Assembly (NCBI GenBank): GCA_047921395.1
Contig: JBLRWH010000003.1
Coordinates: forward strand, 16,031 to 80,030
Source of the DNA: XN24 sp047921395
Lineage (GTDB): Bacteria > Pseudomonadota > Gammaproteobacteria > Steroidobacterales > XN24
Direction of reading: 5' to 3'
Length of the DNA: 64,000 bases
Shown here: positions 18,501 to 25,767 of the stretch, piece after piece
How the letters are laid out: every line of letters begins with the position of its first letter
How positions within the stretch are numbered: position 1 is the first letter of the stretch
Made by a program: the position numbers and the translations under genes
Notes under the pieces: generated by a model
What the model saw: the letters and a program-made list of their open reading frames with translations, nothing else
The model's database searches: none
Told to the model about the DNA's origin: nothing

Positions 18501-18567
18501 CCGCGCTTGCGGCGCCGGCGGTCATGAGAGCGACGCGTACTGCGTGCGCTATTTTGCGGTTTGCCAT
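15562..18567 (-). CDS. TonB-dependent outer-membrane receptor
   Basis: A 1001-residue outer-membrane gated channel. It has a signal peptide, then a TonB-box region (LEEIVVTGTRI), a plug domain (ADLRGLGSQRTLVLVNGQRL, SAVYGSDAMAGVVNFI) and a 22-strand barrel ending in the C-terminal aromatic residue (VVVRF) used for barrel assembly. Loops contain paired cysteines (e.g. CTDSLLGSAC, CPEGSFNGC). The size and plug resemble receptors for oligosaccharides, peptides or other large nutrients rather than siderophores, but the substrate is unknown. ATG at 18567 follows GAGGAGGAG. Its promoter is at 18694-18723 and a TonB/ExbBD operon lies just upstream on the same strand. Confidence 0.95.
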   Translation of the reverse strand: MANRKIAHAVRVALMTAGAASAGLYGGALAAQEPLEEIVVTGTRIRDANLIATSPVATVSQDEFKFSGTTRVEDLLNTFPQLAPAFDSFTVNPTTGFATADLRGLGSQRTLVLVNGQRLPPGGIRGQSRDLNQIPAALVKRVEVLTGGASAVYGSDAMAGVVNFILDTDFEGVSVGFGASGYQHDNDNSRLRPLMEARNFSFPDGNRGPDGRAYNVDVAMGSAFADGKGHAMAYATWRKNRELRQGARDYSSCALNAAGTACGGSGTSVEPNFLIDRSLLDAEGNPLPRLNPDGTIFLDGNGNPVQQTLFGGARVLPDGGWAVGSPPPYNYAPINHYQRPDERYTFGSSVKYEVNEHFRPYLETMFANTNTSVQIAESGTFFVNELELDCTDSLLGSACADLNTQIRYGASVDENGDPIPVSERPLVDVSVDPTQPLFLYVGKRNVEGGPRISEIESNTFRIVTGVEGAINQSWDYNVAYLYSRNSSAEANVNDFVTSRIGDALLGCPEGSFNGCIPYNVWEYQSVTAEAAAALQGVGIRKGATSYTSFNGYVTGTTPFTFPTASDPVSLVAGFNYGKDEFQITSSELMATGDFAGLGGPRPPIDGSFDVTEGYFELGVPLYSGGDILQNLSADLGYRYSDYSTSGGVDSYKIGFSAQVTDYVRFRGGFNRAIRAPNVGELFAQQQLSLWSGSDPCAGDTPEFTAAQCANTGVSANDYGSISTSPASQYNQFSGGNPDLDPEEADTITFGFVATPIDGLQVSVDYFQIEISDRIGSIGANTILRFCGLTGDPFLCEKVNRSANGDLWIGSSLETSGFVENLNANFGNLNWSGLDLVVQYRMDLFGGTLSSSLVGAYALEQEVEPLPGVNPDATYDCAGVINIACQTPDWRHTARTSFSRDWYTASLRWRYIDSMDYKNQNGTPGTTDQILVGKGGALPSYSYFDLSGSFDIMEQVNLTVGVNNIFDKEPPMVGSTLALNANAPGGYDQLGRFMFANVVVRF

Positions 18568-18693
18568 GTCTCCTCCTCGGAGCGATGTTTGAGATCCCTG
18601 CACGGCGAGAAGGCAGTCCTCGCCGTTTACCCCTGGGTTGTTCCCCCCGATCAATGCACGGGCCTGACCCGTCCCGGACCGAAGTGTGCCCCG

Positions 18694-18723
18694 AGTATAG
18701 AGAGCCTGCTGACGAAAATGCAA
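18694..18723 (-). promoter_or_regulatory. Sigma-70-type promoter of the TonB-dependent receptor
   Basis: On the minus strand TTGCAT (18723-18718) and TATACT (18699-18694) are spaced by 18 bases. Transcription would start near 18687 and leave a ~120-base leader before the ATG at 18567. The remaining part of the 485-base spacer holds operator-like repeats and the terminator of the preceding gene. Confidence 0.6.
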
Positions 18724-18817
18724 CACCATGAGCGGTCGGGCTGTGACAGATTAGCCCACAACATTTCCTGCTATAGCCGGCGCTTAGCGGTCATTTGCGA
18801 GGTATCGGGCGAATCAC

Positions 18818-18857
18818 GTTGCGGATACGCAACAACTTCTCGTGGCGTATTTGCAAC
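18818..18857. promoter_or_regulatory. Two operator-like palindromes upstream of the receptor promoter
   Basis: GTTGCG-GATA-CGCAAC (18818-18833) is a perfect 16-bp interrupted palindrome. GTGGCG-TATT-TGCAAC (18842-18857) has the same layout with two changes. Their starts are 24 bp apart, so the two sites lie on nearly the same helix face. They lie ~95-135 bp upstream of the receptor's -35. This is typical of a dimeric regulator binding in tandem. No candidate regulator gene is adjacent. Confidence 0.45.
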
Positions 18858-18952
18858 AGTCACGGACGGCCTGCGCCGGCCGCGCGGGACGCCACCCCGG
18901 GTGTGGGGCGCGCCCGCGGCGGGCTAAGTGTCTGGAATAACAAAGAAACTGC

Positions 18953-18985
18953 GGAAAACCGAAACACCGCCCGGGAACCGGGCGG
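18953..18985 (-). terminator. Terminator of the TonB operon
   Basis: A perfect 8-bp stem (CCGCCCGG 18967-18974, CCGGGCGG 18978-18985) with a 3-base loop is followed on the minus strand by TGTTTCGGTTTT. It lies ~70 bases after the stop of the TPR gene that ends the operon. Confidence 0.7.
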
Positions 18986-19052
18986 CGGGCGTCAGCAGAT
19001 TGCTTTTTGGAACGTGCGTGCCCCGGCCGCAGGCCAGGGATCGAGCGGCTGT

Positions 19053-20390
19053 TCAGCCGCGCGAGTCTTGCAGCCTCGCGAGCTGCTGCTCGATATCGCG
19101 CTTCCTCGCGACCTCGCGATCGATGAAGTTGATCCAGCGGTCCGCGCTGGACCGGGTGCTGCTGTCGGAGCGGGCTGCACGGAACGCTTCACGCGCCTGG
19201 TCAAAGCGCTGCAGCTCCAGCAGGCAGGTACCCAGCACGATGTTGGCGTGCCCGGGGCGCCGCAGGCCGCCGCGGCCGAGGGCCGTCCGGGCGGCCTCAA
19301 CACATTCGTTGTACTGGTAGAGGTTCAGGTGGGACTGCGCCAGCTGCAGGTAAAGCTGGCCGTCATTGGAACGCCGGGCCGCCTCGCGCAGCGGCGGAAT
19401 CGAGCGACGGTCGTCCTGGGCCTGCATCCAGGCCTGGGCGAGCAGGCGGTAGTTCCGCTCGTTGCGCTCGATGAGGCCGTCTTCCATGCCCTTCTCGAGC
19501 ATCCGGGCGCCCTTGTAGGCGCCGCCGCGCTGCATGTAGAGCTGCGCCAGTTGGAGCACCTCGTTCTCGCGGCTCATCCACCCGGCCTCGTAGATGACCT
19601 CGAGCGCCGCGACCTGCTTGCGCTCCTCGTTGAGCTCACCGTAGATGGTTGACAGGTGGATCCAGTATTCCTTTTTCGGCCAGCGCGCCACCAGCAGCTC
19701 GAGTATGCTGCGCAACCGCCGCGTGTCGCCCAGCTCGTGCAGCCCGGCGCGGAGCAGCCCGTACCAGTCCTCGCGGGCATACTTGCCGTCGCGCTCCGCG
19801 ATCTGGATGGCGCGATCCATCATCTCGACGGTCTTGCGGTACTCCTTCAGCTGGTAATGGGCCACCGCCAGCAGGTAGAAGGGATCGCCGCTCGGGTTCT
19901 CGGCCGTCTTCAGCCATTCGTTGCCGTACTCGAGCACCTTGCGGTACTGCTCGGCCGCCATGGCCAGCTGCACCAGCGCCCAGATCGTGTCGGTCCTGAA
20001 GCCCTCTGGCAGGTCGGGCAGCGCGACGGCCTGCTCGAACAGGCGCACCGCCGCGGCGAGATTGTCCCGCTGGTACTCGACCAGGCCGCTGAAATACAGG
20101 ATCTGGCCGCGCTCGTAGCTGTTGAGGTCCTGGATCCCGCGTACCTGGTCGAGCTCGCGCTTCGCGCCGGCGTAATCCTCCTTCTCCATCAGCTCCTGCG
20201 CCTTGGCCAGGGACTGGAACACGCGTTCCCGCAGCGCCTGCACCTGCCGTGCCTTCTCCTGCGCCTGCGCGGTGCCGGCCGGCACCGTCACGAGCACGGC
20301 CCCGGCAAAGAGCATGGCCAGGGCGGACGCGACGGCCAGCGCCGAGGACGCATTCCTGGGACGGGAGCTGTTCGGGATTCTGAGTCTCAC
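19053..20390 (-). CDS. Periplasmic TPR protein of a TonB transport operon
   Basis: A 445-residue TPR protein, last gene of the six-gene TonB operon. A hydrophobic segment (residues ~16-40, ending AGTAQAQ) is a signal peptide or anchor, so the TPR domain should lie in the periplasm. About eight TPR-like units follow. In Vibrio-type TonB2 systems a TPR protein is likewise encoded with TtpC-ExbB-ExbD-TonB and is needed for full transport; how it helps is not known. It begins 6 bases after the tonB stop codon, so it is translated from the same mRNA. The N-terminus has several arginines before the hydrophobic core. Confidence 0.82.
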   Translation of the reverse strand: MRLRIPNSSRPRNASSALAVASALAMLFAGAVLVTVPAGTAQAQEKARQVQALRERVFQSLAKAQELMEKEDYAGAKRELDQVRGIQDLNSYERGQILYFSGLVEYQRDNLAAAVRLFEQAVALPDLPEGFRTDTIWALVQLAMAAEQYRKVLEYGNEWLKTAENPSGDPFYLLAVAHYQLKEYRKTVEMMDRAIQIAERDGKYAREDWYGLLRAGLHELGDTRRLRSILELLVARWPKKEYWIHLSTIYGELNEERKQVAALEVIYEAGWMSRENEVLQLAQLYMQRGGAYKGARMLEKGMEDGLIERNERNYRLLAQAWMQAQDDRRSIPPLREAARRSNDGQLYLQLAQSHLNLYQYNECVEAARTALGRGGLRRPGHANIVLGTCLLELQRFDQAREAFRAARSDSSTRSSADRWINFIDREVARKRDIEQQLARLQDSRG

Positions 20391-20396
20391 CGGCTG

Positions 20397-21014
20397 TCAG
20401 TCCTCGAGCTCGAAGGTGATACGGAACCTGACCCCGGGAACCTCCACGGGTTCGCCGTCGATCACCCTGGGCCGATAGCGAAAGCGCATCACGGCGTCCA
20501 TCGCCGCGCGCTCGAATATGGCGCTGGAGGACTCGATCACCACCGGGTCGCGCACGGTCCCCTGCCGGGTCACGACGAACTCGAGCGTGACGTAACCCTG
20601 GAGGCCGCGCTCCGCGGCGCGGCGCGGGTACTGCGGCGCGACCTGCACGATCGGCATGTACTCACCGTCGCTGAAGAAGCCGTCCCGGCCCAGGCTGACG
20701 TTGTGGTCGACGCGCGGCGCGCTCACGCCGATGGCGGCGCCGCCGACGGCATCGAGGTTGTCCAGCTGTCGGTCCGGCTGCATCGGCGGCGGCGCCTGCG
20801 GCTCCGGCGGACGTTCTACGCGGTCATCCTTGAGCTGGGTCCGCTCGTCGCGCTGCACGCGCACGAAATCAACGAAACGGAAGGAGCGTTCCTCGGAGAA
20901 CGCGGTCACGCCGGTGGCGATCAGGTAATGCATCACCCACAGCAGCGAGACCGTGATCAGGGCCCCCAGGAAGGCGGAAAAGCTTACGCGGACCAAGAGT
21001 TGTCCCCTCCGCAA
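20397..21014 (-). CDS. tonB: TonB energy-transducing protein
   Basis: A 205-residue protein with one N-terminal transmembrane helix (residues ~9-35), a short proline-rich spacer (PPEPQAPPPMQP) and a C-terminal TonB domain (residues ~115-205). Typical signatures are APQYPRRAAERGLQGYVTLEF and MRFRYRPRVIDGEPVEV. It carries energy from the ExbB/ExbD motor to outer-membrane receptors. The periplasmic linker is short compared with E. coli TonB, as in TonB2-type proteins. It is encoded between exbD and the TPR gene. The nearby receptor at 15562-18567 is its likely partner. Confidence 0.92.
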   Translation of the reverse strand: MRRGQLLVRVSFSAFLGALITVSLLWVMHYLIATGVTAFSEERSFRFVDFVRVQRDERTQLKDDRVERPPEPQAPPPMQPDRQLDNLDAVGGAAIGVSAPRVDHNVSLGRDGFFSDGEYMPIVQVAPQYPRRAAERGLQGYVTLEFVVTRQGTVRDPVVIESSSAIFERAAMDAVMRFRYRPRVIDGEPVEVPGVRFRITFELED

Positions 21015-21072
21015 CCGCGACCCGCCGCGCGCCCCGGCAAGTCAAGTGCCGCGAGCGCGCAGGAACCCAGCA

Positions 21073-21483
21073 TCACTGGTCCTGGGCCGCGATCGAAACA
21101 TTGTAGACGCCGGCCTGGCGGGCGGCATCCATCACCGTCACCAGGGTCTCGGTCACCGACTTCTTGTCGGCCTGGATCACCACCGAGCCCTCCGGGTTCT
21201 CGGCCCGCAGCCGCTCGATGTTGGCGCGCAGGGCGCGCGGATCCACCATTCGCTGGTCGATCCAGATCTCGTTGTTCTCCGAGATCGCGATCAGGATGTT
21301 GGCCCGCTCCTGGCGCACGGCCGTCTCGGCATCCGGCCGATTCACGTCGATCCCGGCCTCCTTGACGAACGAGGCGGTGACGATAAAGAAGATGAGCATG
21401 ATGAACACCACGTCCAGCATGGGCGTGATATTGATCTCGCTCTCTTCTTCTTCGTTGGCTGTCGATTCAAACATCGAACGCAT
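21073..21483 (-). CDS. exbD: ExbD-type biopolymer transport protein
   Basis: A 136-residue protein with one N-terminal membrane helix. The motif EINITPMLDVVFIMLIFF contains the conserved Asp of the ExbD/TolR proton channel. The C-terminal periplasmic domain (residues ~45-136) includes the VVIQADKKSV segment typical of the family. It forms the proton-driven motor with the two ExbB-type proteins encoded just upstream. The gap to the small exbB gene is 10 bases and to tonB 58 bases. Confidence 0.93.
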   Translation of the reverse strand: MRSMFESTANEEEESEINITPMLDVVFIMLIFFIVTASFVKEAGIDVNRPDAETAVRQERANILIAISENNEIWIDQRMVDPRALRANIERLRAENPEGSVVIQADKKSVTETLVTVMDAARQAGVYNVSIAAQDQ

Positions 21484-21493
21484 GATTTTTGCC

Positions 21494-22021
21494 TCAGTGA
21501 TCCGTGACCAGGTGGTCCTCGACCAGGTGGACCCTGCGATTCGCCCAACTCGTCAGGATCGATGCGAACAGCACGCCGGAAAGCGCGCCCACCATGCCCG
21601 CCATCGTGGGCACGGTGGCCTTGGAAACGCCTGACGCCATCGCCCGGGCGTTGCCGGTGCCGGTAACGGCCATGACGTCGAAGACCTCGATCATCCCGGT
21701 GACCGTCCCGAGCAGGCCGAGCAGCGGGCACAGGGCGACGAGCGTCTTGATCATCGGCAGCCCCGCGTTGGCGGCCATCTTCAGGTCTGAGATCAACAGC
21801 TCCCGGATCCGGAAGGCCTCCCAGGAGCGGCGTTCAGGCCGCGCTTCCCAGGTGTCCAGCGCCTGCTGGGCGAGCTTGTCCATCCTGGTGCGGAAGAACA
21901 GGAAGCGTTCGATGATCAGCACCCACATGAAAAAGATCGTCCATGCAATTACGACCAGGACGTCCCCGCCCAGTTCCAGGAAGTCGCGAATCGCCTCGAA
22001 GATGTCGATTGCGTACTGCAT
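21494..22021 (-). CDS. exbB: ExbB-type (MotA/TolQ/ExbB) motor protein, short form
   Basis: A 175-residue protein with three membrane helices. The core signature LCPLLGLLGTVTGMIEVF and the C-terminal helix TVPTMAGMVGALSGVLFAS match MotA/TolQ/ExbB. It starts 3 bases after the larger ExbB-like gene. Systems with two consecutive ExbB-like proteins (a long one with a periplasmic domain plus a short one) are typical of TonB2/Ttp-type operons; the short one is the canonical ExbB. Confidence 0.92.
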   Translation of the reverse strand: MQYAIDIFEAIRDFLELGGDVLVVIAWTIFFMWVLIIERFLFFRTRMDKLAQQALDTWEARPERRSWEAFRIRELLISDLKMAANAGLPMIKTLVALCPLLGLLGTVTGMIEVFDVMAVTGTGNARAMASGVSKATVPTMAGMVGALSGVLFASILTSWANRRVHLVEDHLVTDH

Positions 22022-22024
22022 GGG

Positions 22025-23440
22025 TTAGCTGTGGCGTGCCGTCCCGGCCAGCATGGCGTTCTCGGACTCCGAATGCTGGGCGACAATCCCGGCGCTCTGC
22101 TCCTGCAGGATGTTGATGATCCGCCGGCTGCGGCCGCTGACCAGCGTGTGCAGCAGGACGATCGGGATGGCGACCACCAGGCCGAGCACCGTCGTGACCA
22201 GCGCCTGCGAGATACCGCCCGCCATGAGCGTCGGATCGCCGGTGCCGAACAGCGTGATCGCCTGGAAGGTCTGGATCATGCCCGTCACGGTGCCGAGCAG
22301 CCCCATCAGCGGGGCAACGACGGAAATGATCTTGAGGAACAGCAAGAAGCGTTGCAGCTTCGGCGTTTCCTTCATGATCGCCTCGCTGAGCTTCAATTCG
22401 AGCGTCTCGACGTCCGTCTGCTTGTTGTCCGTGTAGACCTTGAGCACCCGGCCGAGCGGGTTGTTGGTCTTCGGCTCGGCGCTCTTCAGCTGCACCGAGA
22501 CCTTCCGGCTCAGGATGGTCAGCGTGATCAGGCGCTCCATGGCCAGCAGCAGGCCGAGGATGCCGAGCGCGATGATCAGGTAGCCGATTTCGGCACCCTG
22601 GGCGATGCGCTCGCGCAGGTTCGGCTGCTGGATGAGCAGCGCGAGGATCTGGCCGCGGGTCACGTCGACGCCGAACGCCACGAAGCCGTCCTGCGCGTTG
22701 ACGATGTCCGAAGTGCTGTTGATGAAGCGGCGCTGGTCGGGCTGGCGCACGAGTTCCGCCAACGCGCCGGTGGCCGGCTCGTAGGCCAGGTACTTGCCGT
22801 CCGACACGACGTTGAACGCGCCGACGCGGACGACGTCCCGCATGCTGCGGTTGCCGTCGACCCCGACGACCTCCATCGGCATGCGCACGACCTTGCCGAG
22901 CTCCGTCGCTTCGCGCTGCAGCTCGAACCACAGGTGCTCCAGCTCCTCCACGCTCGCGATGCGGGCGCTCTGGCCCATGCGCTCGGCGAGGTCCAGCAGG
23001 AACTCGCGGCGACCCTCGAACTGCAGGCTGGTGAGAGAGGTCTCGAACTGGCTGGCGGCATCGCCGGCGACCAGCTGCACGACGCCGAACAGCTCGCGCA
23101 GCTCGCCGAGCTGGTCGTTGAGCTGCTGGTTGAGCGTGCCGATCTCGATCTCGTTGGCCTCGAACGCCGCTTCCAGCTGCTCGCTGGTGCGCTCCATGGC
23201 CTGCTGGCGCTGGCGCGCTTCGCGGAGCAGGCGCTCCTGCTCGGCCTTCTGCGCCTCGAATTCGCGTTCCCGCTTGCGGAGTTCCTCGGAATCCCGGGCG
23301 CGGCCCTGCTCCACGAGGCGCAGCAGCTCGGCGAGCGAGCGCGCCTGCTCCGCCGCCGGGGCCTGCGCCACGGCCGGCTGGAGGGGCGACAGCAGGACCA
23401 CGGCCGCCGCCACGGCGGTCAGGATGAACTTGGCTTTCAT
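22025..23440 (-). CDS. TtpC-like MotA/TolQ/ExbB protein with periplasmic coiled-coil domain
   Basis: A 471-residue protein. A signal peptide (cleavage after AVAQA) is followed by a long coiled coil (residues ~30-110) and a periplasmic domain (to ~280), then three membrane helices carrying the ExbB signature VVAPLMGLLGTVTGMIQTF near residues 370-390. This is the TtpC architecture known from Vibrio TonB2 systems, where TtpC links the motor to the periplasm. The ATG directly follows the stop of the DUF3450 gene (TAAATG), so translation is probably coupled. Confidence 0.88.
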   Translation of the reverse strand: MKAKFILTAVAAAVVLLSPLQPAVAQAPAAEQARSLAELLRLVEQGRARDSEELRKREREFEAQKAEQERLLREARQRQQAMERTSEQLEAAFEANEIEIGTLNQQLNDQLGELRELFGVVQLVAGDAASQFETSLTSLQFEGRREFLLDLAERMGQSARIASVEELEHLWFELQREATELGKVVRMPMEVVGVDGNRSMRDVVRVGAFNVVSDGKYLAYEPATGALAELVRQPDQRRFINSTSDIVNAQDGFVAFGVDVTRGQILALLIQQPNLRERIAQGAEIGYLIIALGILGLLLAMERLITLTILSRKVSVQLKSAEPKTNNPLGRVLKVYTDNKQTDVETLELKLSEAIMKETPKLQRFLLFLKIISVVAPLMGLLGTVTGMIQTFQAITLFGTGDPTLMAGGISQALVTTVLGLVVAIPIVLLHTLVSGRSRRIINILQEQSAGIVAQHSESENAMLAGTARHS

Positions 23441-24214
23441 TTACAGGTCCTCCGGAGCCGGAACGGGCAGCAACAGCAGTTCGGGCGCGATCTGGCGCCG
23501 CGCGACGCGCAGTCCCTGCCGGATGCGGTTCCGATATTCGCCGCCGAGGGCGACCCACTGGCCGTTGCCCTGGTCCCAGACGCCCTGGTTCTGCCCGTCG
23601 GTGGTCTGGTAGACGAGCGTCACCCGGCCGATGCGGAGGAAGTCGACCTCGCGCACGAGGCCGTCGATCTCGAGGGAGCCCTTGTAATTCTCAATGGTGC
23701 GGCCGTACTCGTTCTCGATCTGGTAGGCCTCCATCACGCGCCGGAATTTCTCCGCCACGCTGACGTCCTGGCGCTCGAGCAGCGACTGCAGGTTCGACAC
23801 CCGGTTCTTGCGCTCCTCCTCGAGGAACGGCACGTCGAGGGCCACGAACTGCTCCAGGCCTGCAATCATGCGGTCCATCAGGGGCACGATCTGCCGCTTG
23901 ATCACGGTCACCTGGTCGATCGACGCGCGGACCTGCGTTTTCTGCTCCGCCTGGCGGGCGACCTGGCGCTCGAGCAAGGTGTTGTAGACCCCGAGGCCCT
24001 CGATCTCGCGCAGGATCTGGCGGTACTGGTCGCCAAGGCTGCGAGTCTGGTTGACAACGGTGTCAACGCGCTGTTGCGATTCCTGGGCCAGTCTGATGCG
24101 GCGCTCACCCTGGTCCAGCACCTGGTTGAGCTGCTGGGCGGACGCTACGCTGACAAGCAGGATGCCCACTGCACCGGCACAGAATGCGGTGAGTACGCTA
24201 CGGGTGAATTTCAT
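23441..24214 (-). CDS. DUF3450 periplasmic coiled-coil protein
   Basis: A 257-residue exported protein, first gene of the TonB operon. The signal peptide ends SVASA; the next ~90 residues are a coiled coil (LNQVLDQGERRIRL onward) and the C-terminal part has the DUF3450 segments RIGRVTLVYQTTDG and WDQGNGQW. DUF3450 genes nearly always precede ttpC/exbB genes, and the protein is presumed to work with TtpC in the periplasm. ATG at 24214 follows GAGGAGAG. The promoter is at 24357-24385. Confidence 0.88.
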   Translation of the reverse strand: MKFTRSVLTAFCAGAVGILLVSVASAQQLNQVLDQGERRIRLAQESQQRVDTVVNQTRSLGDQYRQILREIEGLGVYNTLLERQVARQAEQKTQVRASIDQVTVIKRQIVPLMDRMIAGLEQFVALDVPFLEEERKNRVSNLQSLLERQDVSVAEKFRRVMEAYQIENEYGRTIENYKGSLEIDGLVREVDFLRIGRVTLVYQTTDGQNQGVWDQGNGQWVALGGEYRNRIRQGLRVARRQIAPELLLLPVPAPEDL

Positions 24215-24356
24215 TGACTCTCCTCGGCCCGGATACACAGCGGACCCGAATAATGCACCTGATGCAGGGTGTCGGACAAGCGAGCGGTCCTGCGGGACCG
24301 CGCCGACGGACCGGCGCGGACATCATTTCGGGGCCGCAAAGCGACGGAAGTCGCGT

Positions 24357-24385
24357 ACTAAAACTTTTGCCGGCCGGCTTGTCAA
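24357..24385 (-). promoter_or_regulatory. Promoter of the TonB operon
   Basis: On the minus strand TTGACA (24385-24380) and TTTAGT (24362-24357) are separated by 17 bases. The leader to the ATG at 24214 is ~135 bases and includes a 7-bp hairpin (GCGGTCC 24284-24290, GGACCGC 24295-24301). Confidence 0.6.
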
Positions 24386-24429
24386 TCCTTGCAGCATGAC
24401 GGGGTGCTCCAGGGGAGGCCCGGACCGGG

Positions 24430-24596
24430 GAAATCGGCTCGCGCGGAGGCGCAGAGAGGCAGAGGTACGGAGAAGATATACAGGCAGAATTACGGGTCGA
24501 GTTTTTCAGTGGGCGCCGGCGGCTTGCGGGCCCCGTCAACTGGTGTCATGGCGTCAGCGCCACCCGCCATTCAACGGCCTTCGCGCAAATGTGCGA
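24430..24596 (+). repeat. Dispersed repeat, copy B
   Basis: This ~165-bp copy matches the reverse complement of 15318-15474. Shared stretches include CGCAGAGAGGCAGAGGT, CGGAGAAGAT and GGTGTCATGG. It lies between the promoter of the TonB operon and the terminator of the ompA-like gene. With copy A it brackets the receptor and TonB genes as an inverted pair 9 kb apart. Confidence 0.8.
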
Positions 24597-24604
24597 AGAA
24601 CCAT

Positions 24605-24637
24605 AAAAAAGGCCCGGCGGTGTCCCACCGGGCCTTT
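24605..24637 (-). terminator. Rho-independent terminator of the OmpA-like gene
   Basis: A perfect 10-bp stem (AAAGGCCCGG 24608-24617, CCGGGCCTTT 24628-24637) with a 10-base loop is followed on the minus strand by T residues. It is 29 bases after the gene's stop codon. Confidence 0.9.
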
Positions 24638-24665
24638 ATTGGACGTGCGCCCTCCGCGTGCTCCG

Positions 24666-25643
24666 CTATTCGATCACGCGCATCTCGACGCGCCGGTTCT
24701 GGGCACGCCCCGCGTCAGTCGCGTTGTCGGCGATCGGGTCCTCCTGGCCGTAGCCGCGCGCCGACAGCCGGCTCCGATCGATCCCCGCATTGGCAAGGTA
24801 CTCGAGTACAGAGCGGGCGCGACGTTCGGACAAGCCTTGGTTGTAGGCCGCCGAACCGCGGGAGTCCGTGTGGCCCGCGATCTCGACCCGCAGCGTCGGG
24901 TGGCGTTTGAGGGTTTCCACCGCGTCGCGAAGCGTGCCGCGCTCGTCGGCAGTGATCACGTCCGAATCGAACGCGAAGGTCACGCCCTCGAGCCGGATGA
25001 TCTCTCCTGCCACCGGCACGGGCGCCGCCGGCGGCGGTGGCGGCGGAGCAGGCTCGGCCGGCGGCGGTGGCGGCGGTGGCGGCGGTGCCGCAGCAGCCAC
25101 CGCGACGGGGGCTGCATAGGGCGTTCCGAACGGGATCTGCACGCCGATGTTCAGCATGAGGTCCTTGGCGCTCGGGGACTCACCGTCGAAGCGGTAACGG
25201 AGCTCGGTGCGCAGCGCGACCGAGCCGTCCCGGACGATGTCCGTCAGGAAGCCCGCGGCGACGTTGAGGTACGAGTTCTTGTTGTCGGAGCCAAATTCAC
25301 GATTCTTGACGTTCCAGCCGCCGCCGCCCAGCAAGTAGGGCGAAATCCGGCCGTCGCGATAATAGACGTTCATGAAGTCGACGCCGATCCCCCAGTAATC
25401 GGTCTCGTCGATGCCATCGAGCTGGTAGCCGAAGGAGTGGAATTCGACGTTCCACGCGTCGCTGATGGCGCGACCCACCGCCAGCGCGGCGCCCACTTCG
25501 TCATCGGTCAGGCGGTTGTCGTCCACCCAGATGACGGAGGCCATCGGGGCGACGTACCACTGGCCGGGCTTCTCTGCCGCGGTGGCCGTGCCGCCAAGGG
25601 CGAGGCCGGTCGCGATGATCCCTGCGATAACTACGCGTTTCAT
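24666..25643 (-). CDS. OmpA-family outer-membrane protein
   Basis: A 325-residue protein. A signal peptide ends GTATAA; residues ~25-175 form an eight-stranded barrel-like domain (WYVAPMASVIWVDDNR at its start). A linker with two long proline runs (residues ~180-215) leads to a C-terminal OmpA peptidoglycan-binding domain. That domain has VTFAFDSDVI, the NX2LSXRRAXXV-like QGLSERRARSVLEYL and GYGQEDPIADN. It anchors the outer membrane to murein. ATG at 25643 is preceded by GAGGGAG. The gene is monocistronic, with its own terminator, and divergent from a small lipoprotein gene. Confidence 0.92.
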   Translation of the reverse strand: MKRVVIAGIIATGLALGGTATAAEKPGQWYVAPMASVIWVDDNRLTDDEVGAALAVGRAISDAWNVEFHSFGYQLDGIDETDYWGIGVDFMNVYYRDGRISPYLLGGGGWNVKNREFGSDNKNSYLNVAAGFLTDIVRDGSVALRTELRYRFDGESPSAKDLMLNIGVQIPFGTPYAAPVAVAAAAPPPPPPPPPAEPAPPPPPPAAPVPVAGEIIRLEGVTFAFDSDVITADERGTLRDAVETLKRHPTLRVEIAGHTDSRGSAAYNQGLSERRARSVLEYLANAGIDRSRLSARGYGQEDPIADNATDAGRAQNRRVEMRVIE

Positions 25644-25767
25644 TTCTGTGTGACTCCCTCGGAAGAACGGACTCGGACGCCCGCAAAGTAGACTTCTTGC
25701 CGGCGTTGCAGCCGAAAAGTTTCTTGATGAGGTTACAATCATAGTCCCGCCAGATAGGGACCGCCAG

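Noticed and set aside
22031..24217. A 728-codon plus-strand open frame opposite the ExbB/DUF3450 genes
   Set aside because: Antisense shadow of two clearly real genes, with biased composition and no start signals.
25020..25105. GGCGGCGGTGG-type simple repeat in the OmpA-like gene
   Set aside because: It is the coding sequence of the two proline runs in the linker, an ordinary feature of this family.
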